This document shows, piece after piece, positions 1 through 10,495 of a stretch of 64,000 nt of DNA (position 1 is its first letter; every line of letters begins with the position of its first letter). The translations under genes were made by a program, and so were the position numbers. Below the pieces are notes generated by a model. It had not been told where the DNA came from. It saw nothing but the letters and a program-made list of their open reading frames with translations, and searched no databases. The stretch is from Isoetes taiwanensis (lineage: Eukaryota > Streptophyta > Lycopodiopsida > Isoetales > Isoetaceae), in contig JAJEKV010000052.1 in assembly GCA_021234155.1 (NCBI GenBank), positions 7,241,358 to 7,305,357 on the forward strand, written 5' to 3'.

Positions 1-298
1 GCCGGATGAATTATATGATGCAATTGATGCCATAATGTGGTTTTCCCAGAGAAGAATTTGCAATCGGCATTTCGGGGATGATTTTAAATCATATCTTGTT
101 TTAATGCTAGATATTGGATGCCAATGCCGGTTATGATTGCCATTTCTTTTGTATTGATGCTCCCTCTTTGCGGAATTAAGTTTGTTTTACATATGGCATA
201 TGCTTATGAATGCTTTGTGGAAATAATTTGTTTGTCTTGATGTTATTGTGCTTTTTAGTAATTAATATTTAGGCCCATAAAGTTTACCTATGTTTGCT
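1..298. other. AT-rich sequence, nothing recognised
   Basis: I see no convincing reading frame, repeat or RNA gene in this stretch. It is AT-rich unique-looking DNA that ends at the foldback element. Confidence 0.4.
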
Positions 299-768
299 TT
301 AGTTAGGGCCCGAAGGGCCCAAAATTTTTTTTAATATAACAATCAACACACAACTACCATTAACATTATTAACACAAACCATTGCATTTAACACATTTAA
401 ATTAAAATCCCCCTTAAACCCCCACACGGGGGGTTACGTAGGGCAGCGAGAGCTCCAAAAATATATTTACAATACATGTACAAAATTAACACCATTAAGT
501 ACATTCTCTCAAACCTTATAGTATTTTGCAAACTTTAATATACAGTATACAGAAACTTGTACATGCATACCCCACAAACGAGGATCGCTATGTACGGTCC
601 AGATCTTGGAATAACGGGCAAATATGCCTATCCGACAGCTCTCGTTGCCCGGAGTAACCCCCCGTGTGAATATGCACCCAAACCAAAGGGGGTTTAAGGG
701 GGATTTTAATTTAAATGTGTTAAATGCAATGGTTTGTGTTTGGTTCAATACCCTTAGCCCAACTAATG
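299..768. repeat. Foldback (inverted-repeat) element
   Basis: Positions 371-454 and 637-740 are long inverted repeats. The left arm runs from AACACAAACCATTGC to the GCGAGAGCTC region, and the right arm reads as its reverse complement apart from a roughly 17-bp insertion and a few mismatches. About 180 bp of unrelated sequence lies between them. Weaker outer similarity (TTAGTTAGGGC near 299 and GCCCAACTAA near 768) suggests the full element extends to these points. It encodes nothing recognisable, so it is most likely a non-autonomous foldback or MITE-like DNA element. The superfamily is not assignable and no clear TSD was found. Confidence 0.8.
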
Positions 769-1280
769 AAAATTAACACCTCCATTTAGAACTTTGCCCA
801 GGTGTCTCTACCAACTACATTTGCCCGACATATTATTATATATCACATTTTATATTCTATTTTAGACTAACTCATGCACATTGACATGCGTACCCCATTT
901 GTCTACTATAATCACAGAGAATGCAATAATAAAAAATATGTTCACAAAACCATGGTGTTACAATGCCAAACCATTGTAAAGTTGCAACTACTTTCACTTC
1001 CATTCTCAAATTGCTCACACGTCTCCACCAATTACATATACCTACATTTGCCTAGATATATGTATTTTGAACTAACATATGCACACCAAAGAGCACCTTT
1101 ATATCATTTTTGCCTGTATAAGCACATAGGATGTAAAAAGCCGAAATCGATGAACAACTTGCGAGCATACATGTTTGTTAGTTTTTTTAATGGTTATATC
1201 TTCGCACAAAATGGTCCACCTATGGAACACCTAGAACATCTATAAACACCATTGCATCTATTCCACTTACCTGTGACTAA
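769..1280. other. Non-coding, possibly Helitron body
   Basis: No gene is recognised. A partial internal similarity exists between about 803-835 and 1,018-1,060, both holding a GTCTC-ACCAA-TACAT pattern followed by ATTTGCC. This stretch may be the body of the Helitron whose 3' end lies at 1,310, but I could not identify a 5' terminus (A followed by TC). Confidence 0.3.
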
Positions 1281-1310
1281 TGCCCGGCATCGCCGGGCAC
1301 ACGTTTCTAG
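1281..1310 (+). mobile_element. Helitron 3' terminus
   Basis: A perfect hairpin (TGCCCGGC, loop ATC, GCCGGGCA; 1,281-1,299) is followed 7 nt later by CTAG at 1,307-1,310, and the next base is T. A GC-rich hairpin shortly before a CTRR end and insertion 5' of a T are the standard 3' signature of plant Helitrons. No Rep-helicase coding sequence is visible, so if real this is a non-autonomous or truncated element. The 5' end was not located. Confidence 0.65.
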
Positions 1311-1796
1311 TGGTATTTAAAAAGGAAAGATGCTCTTAGGGCTAGGAATATTCTCCTACCATTAATAGCCCTATTAATTAGCCTCCTCTATTAAATACAC
1401 CAATATATATACTTATTAATATATGGTTACTACTTTATTACAATTAAAAATTCGAATTTTCCCAATGGTTTGGGGTGTTAATTATGGATTTGCGCCATTT
1501 TTCACCCGGGTCTCGGATTGGGATGATTCTTCGACCCATTTTGGGTGAAATTTGATGCTTGCATAATTTCCACTCTAATTTTACTAGAATGTTAATTGGA
1601 CTCATTCTTTTTCCTGTATCTAACAACTTATGCTAACTTTACGAGCCCACTATCTGGGAGAAAAAAACTTTTCTCCCATTTTCGAGGTTCAATGGTGGAA
1701 TTTTCATCCCACACTCTATTAGGCCGGTTAGACTACTTAGCTAGGGATATGGTCAGTGCTAGTTCTTGGTCAACCAAGAACATGGCTCTAAACCAA
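1311..1796 (-). mobile_element. Degenerate leader and PBS of an LTR retrotransposon
   Basis: Read on the minus strand, this region aligns with 42,243-42,620, the sequence just downstream of an intact PBS. Shared blocks include the TCTTGGTTGACCAAGA palindrome (about 1,763-1,778), the GAACCTCGAAAA stretch and GGTCGAAGAATC. The PBS itself (about 1,785-1,795) has decayed from TGGTATCAGAGC to a TGGTTTAGAGC-like sequence. No gag frame is open. The relic appears to be cut near 1,311-1,440. Confidence 0.6.
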
Positions 1797-3290
1797 TATA
1801 CGACACCCGGCCATACAGTCCGTAGAAAATCCCCCATCTGGTCCTCCGACCGCACGGGCACTCCGTCTATCCCGCACTCCAAGTATCCCTAGTGTGGGAA
1901 GGGGACACGAAGGTGTCTTGTGCGCCCTTCCCCTATGAGCTCCTACAACAGGGGAAGCATAAACAATGTCAGAACTAGCAACAACAATACATTGAACTAC
2001 CTCGAAGGGTAGCACATCCATACATCTAGAGATACAATAGAGATAAACATAAGCTATAAAACATGAGAGCTCCTACTCAAGGCTCGGACTCATGGGGAGG
2101 TAGACTGACGGCTAGGCCACAAGATAGAGCAGACTGAGGTATAACAATGGTGGGGCTGTCTATAAACAATGGCTAGGGTTGACCACTCCATCCGCCCCGC
2201 CTGTGCATACTTTGCAGATGGGCTAGATCGGGCTCTAGCGTGACTATAGCCTGTCGGATACGCAATCTCGTGGCATCACCCATCGAGAGTACTCCGGGTT
2301 GCATCTCCCCGGTCCGATGAGGCACGAAGTGTTGCATCTCCCCTTTTTGGTGTCTAGAGGTTCCGTGGGCAGCTAGAGAATCATCGCGACACAGGATTCT
2401 TACCGACTGAACCCCCCAAAACAAGAGCCAGGCCGACACCTGCAACTCTTGATAGGCAGGGCGACACCATTGCCCCAGGAGGCGTCGGACCCATACCCGG
2501 CCCACTCGAATTGACCGGCTATAGGCCTAGCCCGCTATGGGTCCCCAGTAGCCGCGCTTAGCAGGGACCTCCCTCCACTTTGCCTCTAGCCCCATTATCT
2601 GGTGCTAAGTCACATCATAGCCCCCGTAGCCCAGTGGGTTTCTATGCACAGGGCGCATATAATAGGAACTAAGGGGTCTAAACTAGGAGCATCACTAAGT
2701 AATGGTTACTAGGTCTCTACCCCCCTTCCCAATACAAGAGGAGCAAACATGATCAACCAATGTCACATATCCACATAACATGATAATAATGAGAATAACA
2801 TCTAAACCTAATCATATACATCTAACTTACAGTTAGGGTTCATTGATTAGGGTTTAAGATCTAGACTGAGTGTTCTAGGAAAGCTTTACTAGAGACATGA
2901 AATGCTAACTCGTCTGGAGTCCTAACTTCCAGATGATCTACAAAGAACTCTAACCCAAATACCTGCTCCTGAGGAACTCCTTCCTACTCCCGGCATCTCT
3001 ATGGTCTTCAAGGTGGTCGAAGTAGCTCCCACTCCCATTGACACGCACACGCTCTGGGGGCTGTTGTGCTATGCTATGCCATAGCAGACAGTTCTCGAAA
3101 CGGAGTTTCGAGCACGAACAGGGTTCCCAGACTGTTGGAGCCAGAAAAATGGCCTAGTGTTAGGGTTTGGCCATTTATAGGTTAGGGTTGATGTCACCTG
3201 CCACGTGGCTCCAATAGGGTGGTTTCGTGTGGCAGGTGTCCAATAGGTTAAGGCCACGTGGAAAATGGTCTTAACCTAAGGTTGGCTAAG
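1797..3290 (-). repeat. Long terminal repeat, minus orientation, degenerate
   Basis: This is inferred to be an LTR because its minus-strand reading ends at a decayed tRNA-Met primer site and because about 750 bp of it matches the LTR at 41,500-42,241 in the opposite orientation. A TATA-like CCTATAAATGG on the minus strand (about 3,170-3,181) could be the LTR promoter. Short open frames such as 2,173-2,505 have a counterpart in the other copy, but I take them as incidental to LTR conservation. The outer (5') boundary near 3,290 is approximate and no TSD was found. Confidence 0.55.
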
Positions 3291-3605
3291 TTATATGAAT
3301 AACTTAGTCATGCCCCCTATTGCCACTACTATGGTATACAAGGCTATGGAGATAACTTGTATAGTGACGGACCTAAAAATATACGTATTTATGGCGTATA
3401 TTTTCCTGGAATGTCACACAGTAGCAGGATGTGTGGTCACCATAGAAGTGAGAGTGGCAGGTGCACCAGTAATAGAAAGAGCAGGCATAAAGGGCGATAC
3501 AGGATTATAATTGGCAAAAGTATCAACATCAAGGAACATCTTACCTAACTCAGGACCAACCGAGCAAAGACAGATGATATCTGAAGAACAAAGGGCCACT
3601 TCTAT
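3291..3605. other. Spacer, nothing recognised
   Basis: Short overlapping frames occur on both strands, but none has a recognisable domain. The sequence lies between the LTR relic and the LINE ORF1 relic and may include the C-terminal or 3' part of that LINE. Confidence 0.3.
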
Positions 3606-4559
3606 TCATGACAGACTTTGGTAATGAAGAAGAAATAGGCAGACAGACACAAATGCGAAGATCGTTGACAATAGATGCAACCCCAGACCATTTGCAATAG
3701 CCACCATGAACTCAAGAACTTGCAGTTCAATTGAAAAGTCTTCTAAGGCAGACCAACAAGCTATATGGAGAGCACTAGACTTATTAGGTGTAAAGCCAGG
3801 TGTATAAACTTGAAACAACAAATAATGCTCCCACAAAGGCTCAACTTCACGCGCCACAAGCTTATCTACAGCAATTGCAGAGTCAAACATGACCAAGAAA
3901 AATTTATTCTTTTTATCGATAACTTTCAAGGACTCAAAAGTAGGCAGCCTTAGTCTGTAAAGATGTTGCTTAAACTAAAAACCCATCCTATGGAGATCAA
4001 GAAACTGGCCCATGAAGTGACAAACAACCGCATGAGACACCATATTCTGGACACACCGCAAATGTGAGTTGTGATTAATAGGAATCACTTGTTTACCAGC
4101 TTGAGCAAATGCACTAGCACATTGTTCTGGCTCATAAAAAACATACTCAGATGGTAGCTGAACATCCATATGATCTGCCATAGATTGCAATTCCTTCAAG
4201 TATGCAGAGACCTCTAGTTTATTATTTGTAACCATAATATTCATAGCAGCAGAAACTCGAGCACTTCTAACATTGGAAGACATATTACGTTTAATCCAGT
4301 CACTGAATCATGTATGTGGAGCACGAGAACCAGAATTATTTGAAGGCCCAACAACCGAGGGAAGAAGATTACTTGTTGGCATAGAAGTAGCATTTATTGG
4401 AGGTACTATAGCAGAGGTACCAGAACTAGGACGCAAGGGGGGATTGGGAGAAGCGGATACTGACTGAGACGAAGGAAGAGGTGACAGAATATACATCCAC
4501 ATATCTATCTTGGTATGCATGTGCTCTACCACTTCAATCCTCTGGCGCGACAAAGGCAC
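3606..4559 (-). pseudogene. LINE ORF1-like protein with DUF4283 domain, decayed
   Basis: One minus-strand frame runs from 4,559 to about 3,606 with only two in-frame stops: a TGA near 4,307 (after a Ser/Pro-rich N-terminal part) and a TAG near 3,977. All three segments are collinear in the same frame. The last segment has the DUF4283 pattern: a beta-rich FFLVMFDS start, a PLWEHYLLFQ middle, then a TPGFTP turn and a MVAIANGLG end. DUF4283 is typical of plant L1-type ORF1 and gag-like nucleic-acid-binding proteins. The N-terminal part is rich in Ser, Pro and Asn and has no recognised fold. It is a relic because of the two stops. No ORF2 of the same element is visible nearby on this strand. A captured host DUF4283 gene is the alternative reading. 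Confidence 0.6.
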
Positions 4560-4809
4560 AATTTCTTTCTTACATATTCAAGCTCAAGTTAATATCATGG
4601 CACGCCATAACATTTGGAAACACAATCATAAGAATCATTACCAAGATAACATTCGCAACGAAAATCATATTTGAGTCTAACAACAAATATAAACTTGCAA
4701 TATTTCATTTCATATTTGTGGAAGCATTTTCTCACATGGCTGGGCTAAGCTTTCTGTAGCTATTAGATGGAAAACTGTATTTTTTTGAAAAACTGTATTT
4801 TTTGCATAT

Positions 4810-5325
4810 TTGAGGAGCTTATTTGCAGTTAGGTCAATCTTCCATTACCTCAGAATTGAAACAGGTCGCTGGGGGTTGAATGGCGGGCACGGGATCCCCA
4901 GGGAGGAAAGGATATGTCAGTGTTGTGAGATGCACGTGATAGAGGATGAGCACCATGCCCTCCAGCGATGCCCAGCATATGCCCATGTCCGAGCAGTGCA
5001 CACTGATCTTAGATGCTCTGACACACCGCTACATCAGTTACTTGCATCACCTATGGTAGCGCGGCTGGGAGCTTACATCCTGCAGATTTCGGCCGTCAGA
5101 CTTGCTCTTCTGGGGCATGGTATTTGAGAGCCTACTGCTAGGGTTTTTCCTCCCAAGTGGGGGTTTTTTCATCCCGGTAGTAGGGTTCTACTGTACAGTT
5201 ACATTGTTTGTTTTTGGTGTTGGGGTTTTTGGCTTTTTTGCCTGTTCTCTGCATGTACCGTCTCATAGGCCTTTGGCCTCCGTGGACGTTAAAATAAACT
5301 TCCTTCCTTCCTTCCTTCCTTCTTA
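4810..5325 (+). pseudogene. 3' end of a LINE: RT C-terminal zinc-finger segment plus 3' UTR
   Basis: Codons 4,810-5,127 encode a 105-residue piece with the LRIETGRWG and GIPREERICQCC motifs, then EDEHHALQRCPAY. This is the Cys/His region found C-terminal to the reverse transcriptase in jockey/L1-like plant LINEs. The 3' UTR continues through TTGGCCTCCGTGGACG and AAAATAAAC and ends in a short (TTCC)n tract at 5,299-5,322. The endonuclease and RT domains are missing, consistent with normal 5' truncation. Its 3' UTR closely resembles the sequence before the microsatellite at 7,351, so the two are copies of one LINE family. Confidence 0.75.
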
Positions 5326-7295
5326 TTTTGGCTTGAGTTTTTAGGTGTTTTGTCGATGTTGTGCATGGTATAGAAAAGAAAAGGATAGAATTGCATATGG
5401 GCAGATCTGCTGGGCAGACAAGTCTTCCTACCATGCCATTTTTGTCGGGAGTGCAAATTTGGAGCGCCTGACAGGATGGAGGCCAGGGCTGCGCAAGCCA
5501 GTTTCAAGCCAGATTTGAGGCGTCTTAGATAGGGATCAACTTATAAGGGTAGACCCTACTTTTTTTTTTTCTAAGGGCAGATTTTGAGTTGCCTTTTTGG
5601 GGAAGGTTATGGTACAATGTAAACTGCCGTTGTTTACTATAATACTCATTATAAAGATAGATATTACTTTAACGTCTATGTGGGGCCTACATCGGACCAA
5701 GAGACAAGTCTTTACATAGTGTGACTCTAGGCATCCTCGAGCTTGAGACATACATCTATCTATAAAAGCACACATTAATAGAAAACAAAATAGTTCCTAT
5801 CCTAAAAACACATAGTAGTTTATATTGATAAACATCATAATAGCTTATATGTATGAGTTCAAGAAAAGGTTAAAGTACTAAACAAGACAAGGTAACTCTC
5901 ATAGAACAAACTACAAAACAACTTTCCATAATTCTCCAATACGCCTCTCCTTTGCATTCATCCACTCCTTGTAAAAAGATGACACCCCTAATCAACTTCT
6001 TCCATGTTCTTCGTGTCGTTCGTCCATCAGTCCTTCAATTGAAAGAGCCAATAAGCATCTCCATCCATTTGTCGCATGTTTTAGCATGCACATCATCATC
6101 GTCAATATATACAACTTTGTGTCTTTTTTTCTTTTGCTTTTAGAATATTGGCTTTTAGAATATTGGCTTTTAGAATATTTTCTTTTCTTATTTATTATAA
6201 ATTTTTAGTTTCTTGCTTTTTAAGATATATAATATTATATGCATTTTCCGTTGACCTTCATAGAATAAGGGTTTTATAAATCCTTGCCCTTATTTTCAAG
6301 GTTATTTATTTTTTTGCCTTTTTAGATGGGGGCATCTATTTCTGGGTTCCAAACCTTATTTACTGTACTTGTATACAGCTTGAAAATTAACTGCTCTCGA
6401 GAATTGTCTATACTTCAGAGCCATGTTGTTAAACGTTGATTCTTTTCATCTACCCTACTAGGGAGCATATTGTATTCAAGGTTTTTTCAAAGCTCAATGA
6501 GAAAACCACTTCATTTCGGCCATTTGATTGTGTCTCAAGATCTATCTTAGGAATAATGAATGTATAGAATCACATTAAGAATAATAATGAATGTATAATC
6601 AACATATGATCATATGTTTGAAAAACACCAAGGGTACAAAACAAACCATACCACTAGTTGTGGCTTCATATTAACTATTAAATCAATAGAAACACTTGAG
6701 AGCATTTGATATACAAAAAAGTTGTGATGAAATCATAAGATAAAATAAGATAAATGATTTTTACGTCCAGGGGGGCTCAATCGGCTATGAAATGGGAACA
6801 GAGCAAAAGGACATGAGCACAAACAAAACATGGAGGCTATGACCCATAATAAATTATACAGTAATGAAGAAAAGAGTAAAACAAAAAACAAAATAAAACA
6901 AAACTAGGAAGCATAGGGCTATGCAGAAACTGTCTATGGATCAGATGGCCACTGATCACGATGATAGCCTGACCTTCTCTATAGACGGCCCACTTTCGTT
7001 GCAGGCAAATCCCGCACACCTGACACAATTTTTCTTCTCGTCTGCAGAATTGTGTCGGGTCAAATCTTTTTGGACGGAGAAGGTGATCCATTTCAGATAA
7101 TTGCATGTTACAAGATGTGTAGCCTGGAGAGGGAATCTCAAAAATGGACTAAGAGGTGACGAAGATGGTCGGACCACGCTGTTCCGACTTGATGTGCCGA
7201 GAGGATGCAATCTTCCTGTACGTGCATCACCTGGATAAAAAAATGAACTACCGCATATGTAGCAGGAGAATCAATCGTCTCCTCAATACCTATGA
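5326..7295. other. Non-coding stretch without recognised genes
   Basis: Only short frames without recognisable domains occur. At about 6,135-6,180 a 16-bp unit (GCTTTTAGAATATTG core) is repeated three times in tandem. A T-run near 5,560-5,570 may be an old retroposon tail. A minus-strand frame at 6,837-7,210 contains several Cys residues but I cannot assign it. Confidence 0.4.
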
Positions 7296-7490
7296 TACAT
7301 AAATGCAGGGCCGTTGTGTGCTCTGTGCTCCGTGGACGATAAAATCATATTCTATTCTATTCTATTCTATTCTATTCTATTCTATTCTATTCTATTCTAT
7401 TCTATTCTATTCTATTCTATTCTATTCTATTCTATTCTATTCTATTCTATTCTATTCTATTCTATTCTATTCTATTCTATTCTATTCTAT
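7296..7490 (+). repeat. LINE 3' end with (TCTAT)28 microsatellite tail
   Basis: The sequence GTGCTCCGTGGACGATAAAA at about 7,326-7,345 matches the 3' end of the LINE at 5,270-5,300. It runs directly into 28 uninterrupted copies of the pentamer TCTAT (7,351-7,490, 140 bp, equivalent to ATTCT). The long open frames across it (SILFY repeats) are a by-product of a 5-bp unit that lacks stops and are not genes. The tail replaces the poly-A seen in other LINEs and has probably expanded after insertion. Confidence 0.85.
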
Positions 7491-9100
7491 GTGGACACAT
7501 GTACTCTATCAACATGTTCGGGCATAGCATCCACATGCTTAGGTGCAGGCACTATGTTAGACATTAGTGGAACACCATTGTGATCTATTAGACTGTACCC
7601 AACTTGCTAAGAGTAACTGAGCAGATGTCCCTATGATAGTGATGGTGGACCAGATCCTGCCAATGATTTTTAAAGGCAGACAATGAATCTGAGCATTAAG
7701 TCTATACAAGGCCACATCTAAAGTTGTATTAGAAGCTGATTGTACATCTGGTTGTGTTAGGATAGGATGACAGAAGGGGGCTGCCTGAAGGTATGGTTCA
7801 ATAGTATGGTCATAAGGTTTGGCAGAGACCTACGTAGGTGCCTTGGTCAGGTTCTTGGCTTTACGAGCATGCCTTACCATGGTCTTGATCTTACGAGTCA
7901 TGTTGAGTGTTTTTGACTATCAAAAAATTGGGCGATGGAAGACCAGAACAAATCGATAAGAGGGCAAACCCCAACGGACTATACTGGATAAGGATAAGAC
8001 TGGTAAAAGAGAAACCAAATCAAAATAATGAAGAGGAGGGCAAACCAAACCTACTTGATATGGTGTGCCAAAAGAGATCAGTTGCTAAAATGCTATCTGA
8101 ATGAAACTGGCAACAAAGATCCCAGTTTCTGACTGGAAGAAACCAACGAGGGCTAGAAAATAACTATAAGGAGTGCAGGTAAGCTGGGTGGGAGTGATAC
8201 AGTCGGATGTAAAGGGAGCTGCTATAGCTGAGAAATCCGTTGCAATGGGAAGGGGTCAAAAATTCGTTGTTGGGGGCAAGTCCAGTCTTCATGTGGCAGA
8301 ATTCGATCTGCCTGTGGCCAACGATTCGATGTTGGACTACCCAAATCTCAGATGACTAATCCAATTGTGTTGTTGCAGTGTAACTCTATCTGATTGCCAA
8401 ACCTATGTTCAAGGTTCGACGAAAAAAACAAGCTTTCATGTTGAAGGCAGTTGCTGCCTGGGCTGCTTGGATCATGTGTCATGATCCTGAACTGAAGTCG
8501 TGTAAGTGTATCCTGGTTAACTAGCCTACGGTGGATTTTGTGGCCCTGCATGGCCTCTGCTTGATTCTTGGTTCTTTCCCCTGCGTTGACTACATTATGC
8601 TGCCAATAGCTCAGTAGTAGGAGGGACATCAATAAATCCAAAGAATGGGAGTTGAGCCTACCATAATAGCATGAAATAGTTATAGAGCCAATGCAACAAA
8701 ACCACACCTACAATCGATGTTTAACAGAGAACCATGGAAGCATATTTTATCCCATAACATAACAAAACAATACATTAGAACTCATGGGATTGAACCATGA
8801 TTACAAAACATTGATCACATGCTACTGCAAATTCAAAAGCAAGTAACTATGGCAAAAACCTCAAAACAAAGGGAAGGTGATTACCTTGGAGAAAAGAGTA
8901 CATGAAAGGTTGCACACAATTTTGCAAACCCTAGGTGTTTTTTTACACCAGAGAAACGGCAAGCCTCTCATGTGAAAAGACCTATTAAAAAAAAAAAATT
9001 GGAAATACACCACGCGCTCTATAAATACCACTGGCATACCCTGACAAAAATACAATAACATAATTAACTAAGTAAAAGGTCAATAACTATATAGAGCCAT
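7491..9100. other. No gene recognised
   Basis: Several frames of 60-119 codons are present (for example 7,907-8,104 plus and 8,348-8,707 minus), but none shows a domain, signal peptide or splice context I can defend. Probably old repeat sequence. Confidence 0.35.
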
Positions 9101-10300
9101 TGGCCATTTATTGAAAGAAGTGAAACTGCAGACTTTTTAGGAAGAGCGAGACAACAGATCTCTACATCTTGCTATTTCGACATGATAGCAAACGAAGGTG
9201 AGTTTTAGCAGGGAGTTCTGGCAAACTAGAAATCAGCTTCGAATATAGCGGCCCAAAAAGCAGAGCAAATATATTTTTACTAAGAGGTAGCAATTGTATG
9301 GCAAACCTGGGACCCATTTTGTGGCTACGACTTGATCAGTTATACATCGACTCTATTGAAAGTTTATTGACTTATTATTAAAAATCTTGCACCATTGCAG
9401 TTATCACAATAAGCCTCTTCCTTTCGAAAAACCATTTGTATTGTGCTTTAATTGGGTCTACCTGGAGTAGAAAGGATAACCCAAAAGCCATAACTCAGTG
9501 CTAATGTGTTCTATTTGCTATAATCTAGTTGATCTGGTTCGGTGGTTAATTGTATTGCCATGTTAGTTTATTTGAAATATGATCCATATTGCTATTGATC
9601 TTCATTTGTTCTTGTGATGAGCTACTATTGTAAGAACTTAAAAATATCCCAAATTCCATGAATCCTATCATTTAGTATCAGAGCAAAAGTTTGTGACTCT
9701 TCTGGGATCTATGGGCAGTGGGATTATCAAAGGAATTTGAATTCTTTATTCTTTGAGTTGAATCAAAGAAGTCAGGGGTAGTGATGCTAGAAAATTACAA
9801 GACCGCAAAACACCAGTGCTTTTGCAGGCATGTGCTGCAAGTATTACTATTGGTTCTTGCTTTGATTGAACAAGGAATAAGGATGAATTGGAGATTTTTG
9901 GAGCTTGACAGCAACATATATAATCGTTGAAACTATGTGAATTGTCTTATTTGAGAAAAAGCCTTTATGGCACCTTTGGAAAAGACTGTGTGAAAAGGCA
10001 AAGCAGAAATTTATATCCTCCTTCAGATTATATTTCAATGCGATTGAACAAGATTTTTGTTCCTTGGTGATAAGATTTTTCCAATATTGAAGCGATGAAG
10101 GAGCTGGGCGAAATTGAAGATAGCTACTGCAAGCAAGACCAGAGCAACTGTAAAAAAAGAGAGGGGGTGCAAGGGGCTGAGCTTCTAGGGTGCTAGAAGC
10201 AGAGCAATTGAAAGTGTCTATACCAGCTTGTCGTGGAGACAAGTAGCTTGTCGTGGAGATGAGTAATACCTGCTACATTCCTGATCAAATTTAATTGAGT
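9101..10300 (+). mobile_element. Relic of a non-autonomous LTR element (5' LTR end, PBS, leader)
   Basis: TAGTATCAGAGC at 9,673-9,684 differs from the tRNA-Met primer site by one base. The following 120 bp are collinear with the leader of the complete element at 43,659-47,302, sharing GGGATCTATGGGC, a TTTGAATCAAAGAAG-type stretch and GTGCTGCAAGTAT. Near the 3' part, 10,227-10,243 and 10,247-10,263 each fold into a hairpin with the loop GTGGA, as in that element. The LTR proper lies to the left but I could not fix its start, and no 3' LTR was found. No coding capacity is visible. The 9,847-10,242 minus-strand frame is taken as a shadow. Confidence 0.55.
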
Positions 10301-10330
10301 TTTGCTTTGTCATGATAGATGAACTACTTA

Positions 10331-10495
10331 CCATATAGGTATCAAATGTCATATGTCATTTGTCAAAATTGTCATCTTATGTCAAATTTGTCATATATTT
10401 CATGTTTATCATATGTGTCGTATTTGTCATATATGTCAAATTTGTCATATAGATCAAATTTGTCATATATGTCAATAAAATCATCATTTATGACA
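10331..10495. repeat. Degenerate TTTGTCATAT repeat cluster
   Basis: Roughly a dozen copies of a TTTGTCATAT or ATATGTCAAA unit are packed into about 165 bp. The TTGTCA core is the same as the subterminal motif of CACTA-A, so this may be a relic of a related CACTA end. No TIR is visible. Confidence 0.55.

Noticed and set aside
2173-2505. 110-codon minus-strand ORF with a similar ORF at 41,473-41,733
   Set aside because: Both lie in related LTRs. Similarity is explained by LTR homology, the reading frames do not stay open in the same way and no domain is present.
7303-7583. Two overlapping ORFs with SILFY repeats
   Set aside because: They are translations of the (TCTAT)28 microsatellite, which has no stops in these frames. 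There is no gene evidence.
10331-10495. CRISPR-like regular repeats
   Set aside because: The units are degenerate, lack unique spacers and match a transposon subterminal motif. The genome is eukaryotic.
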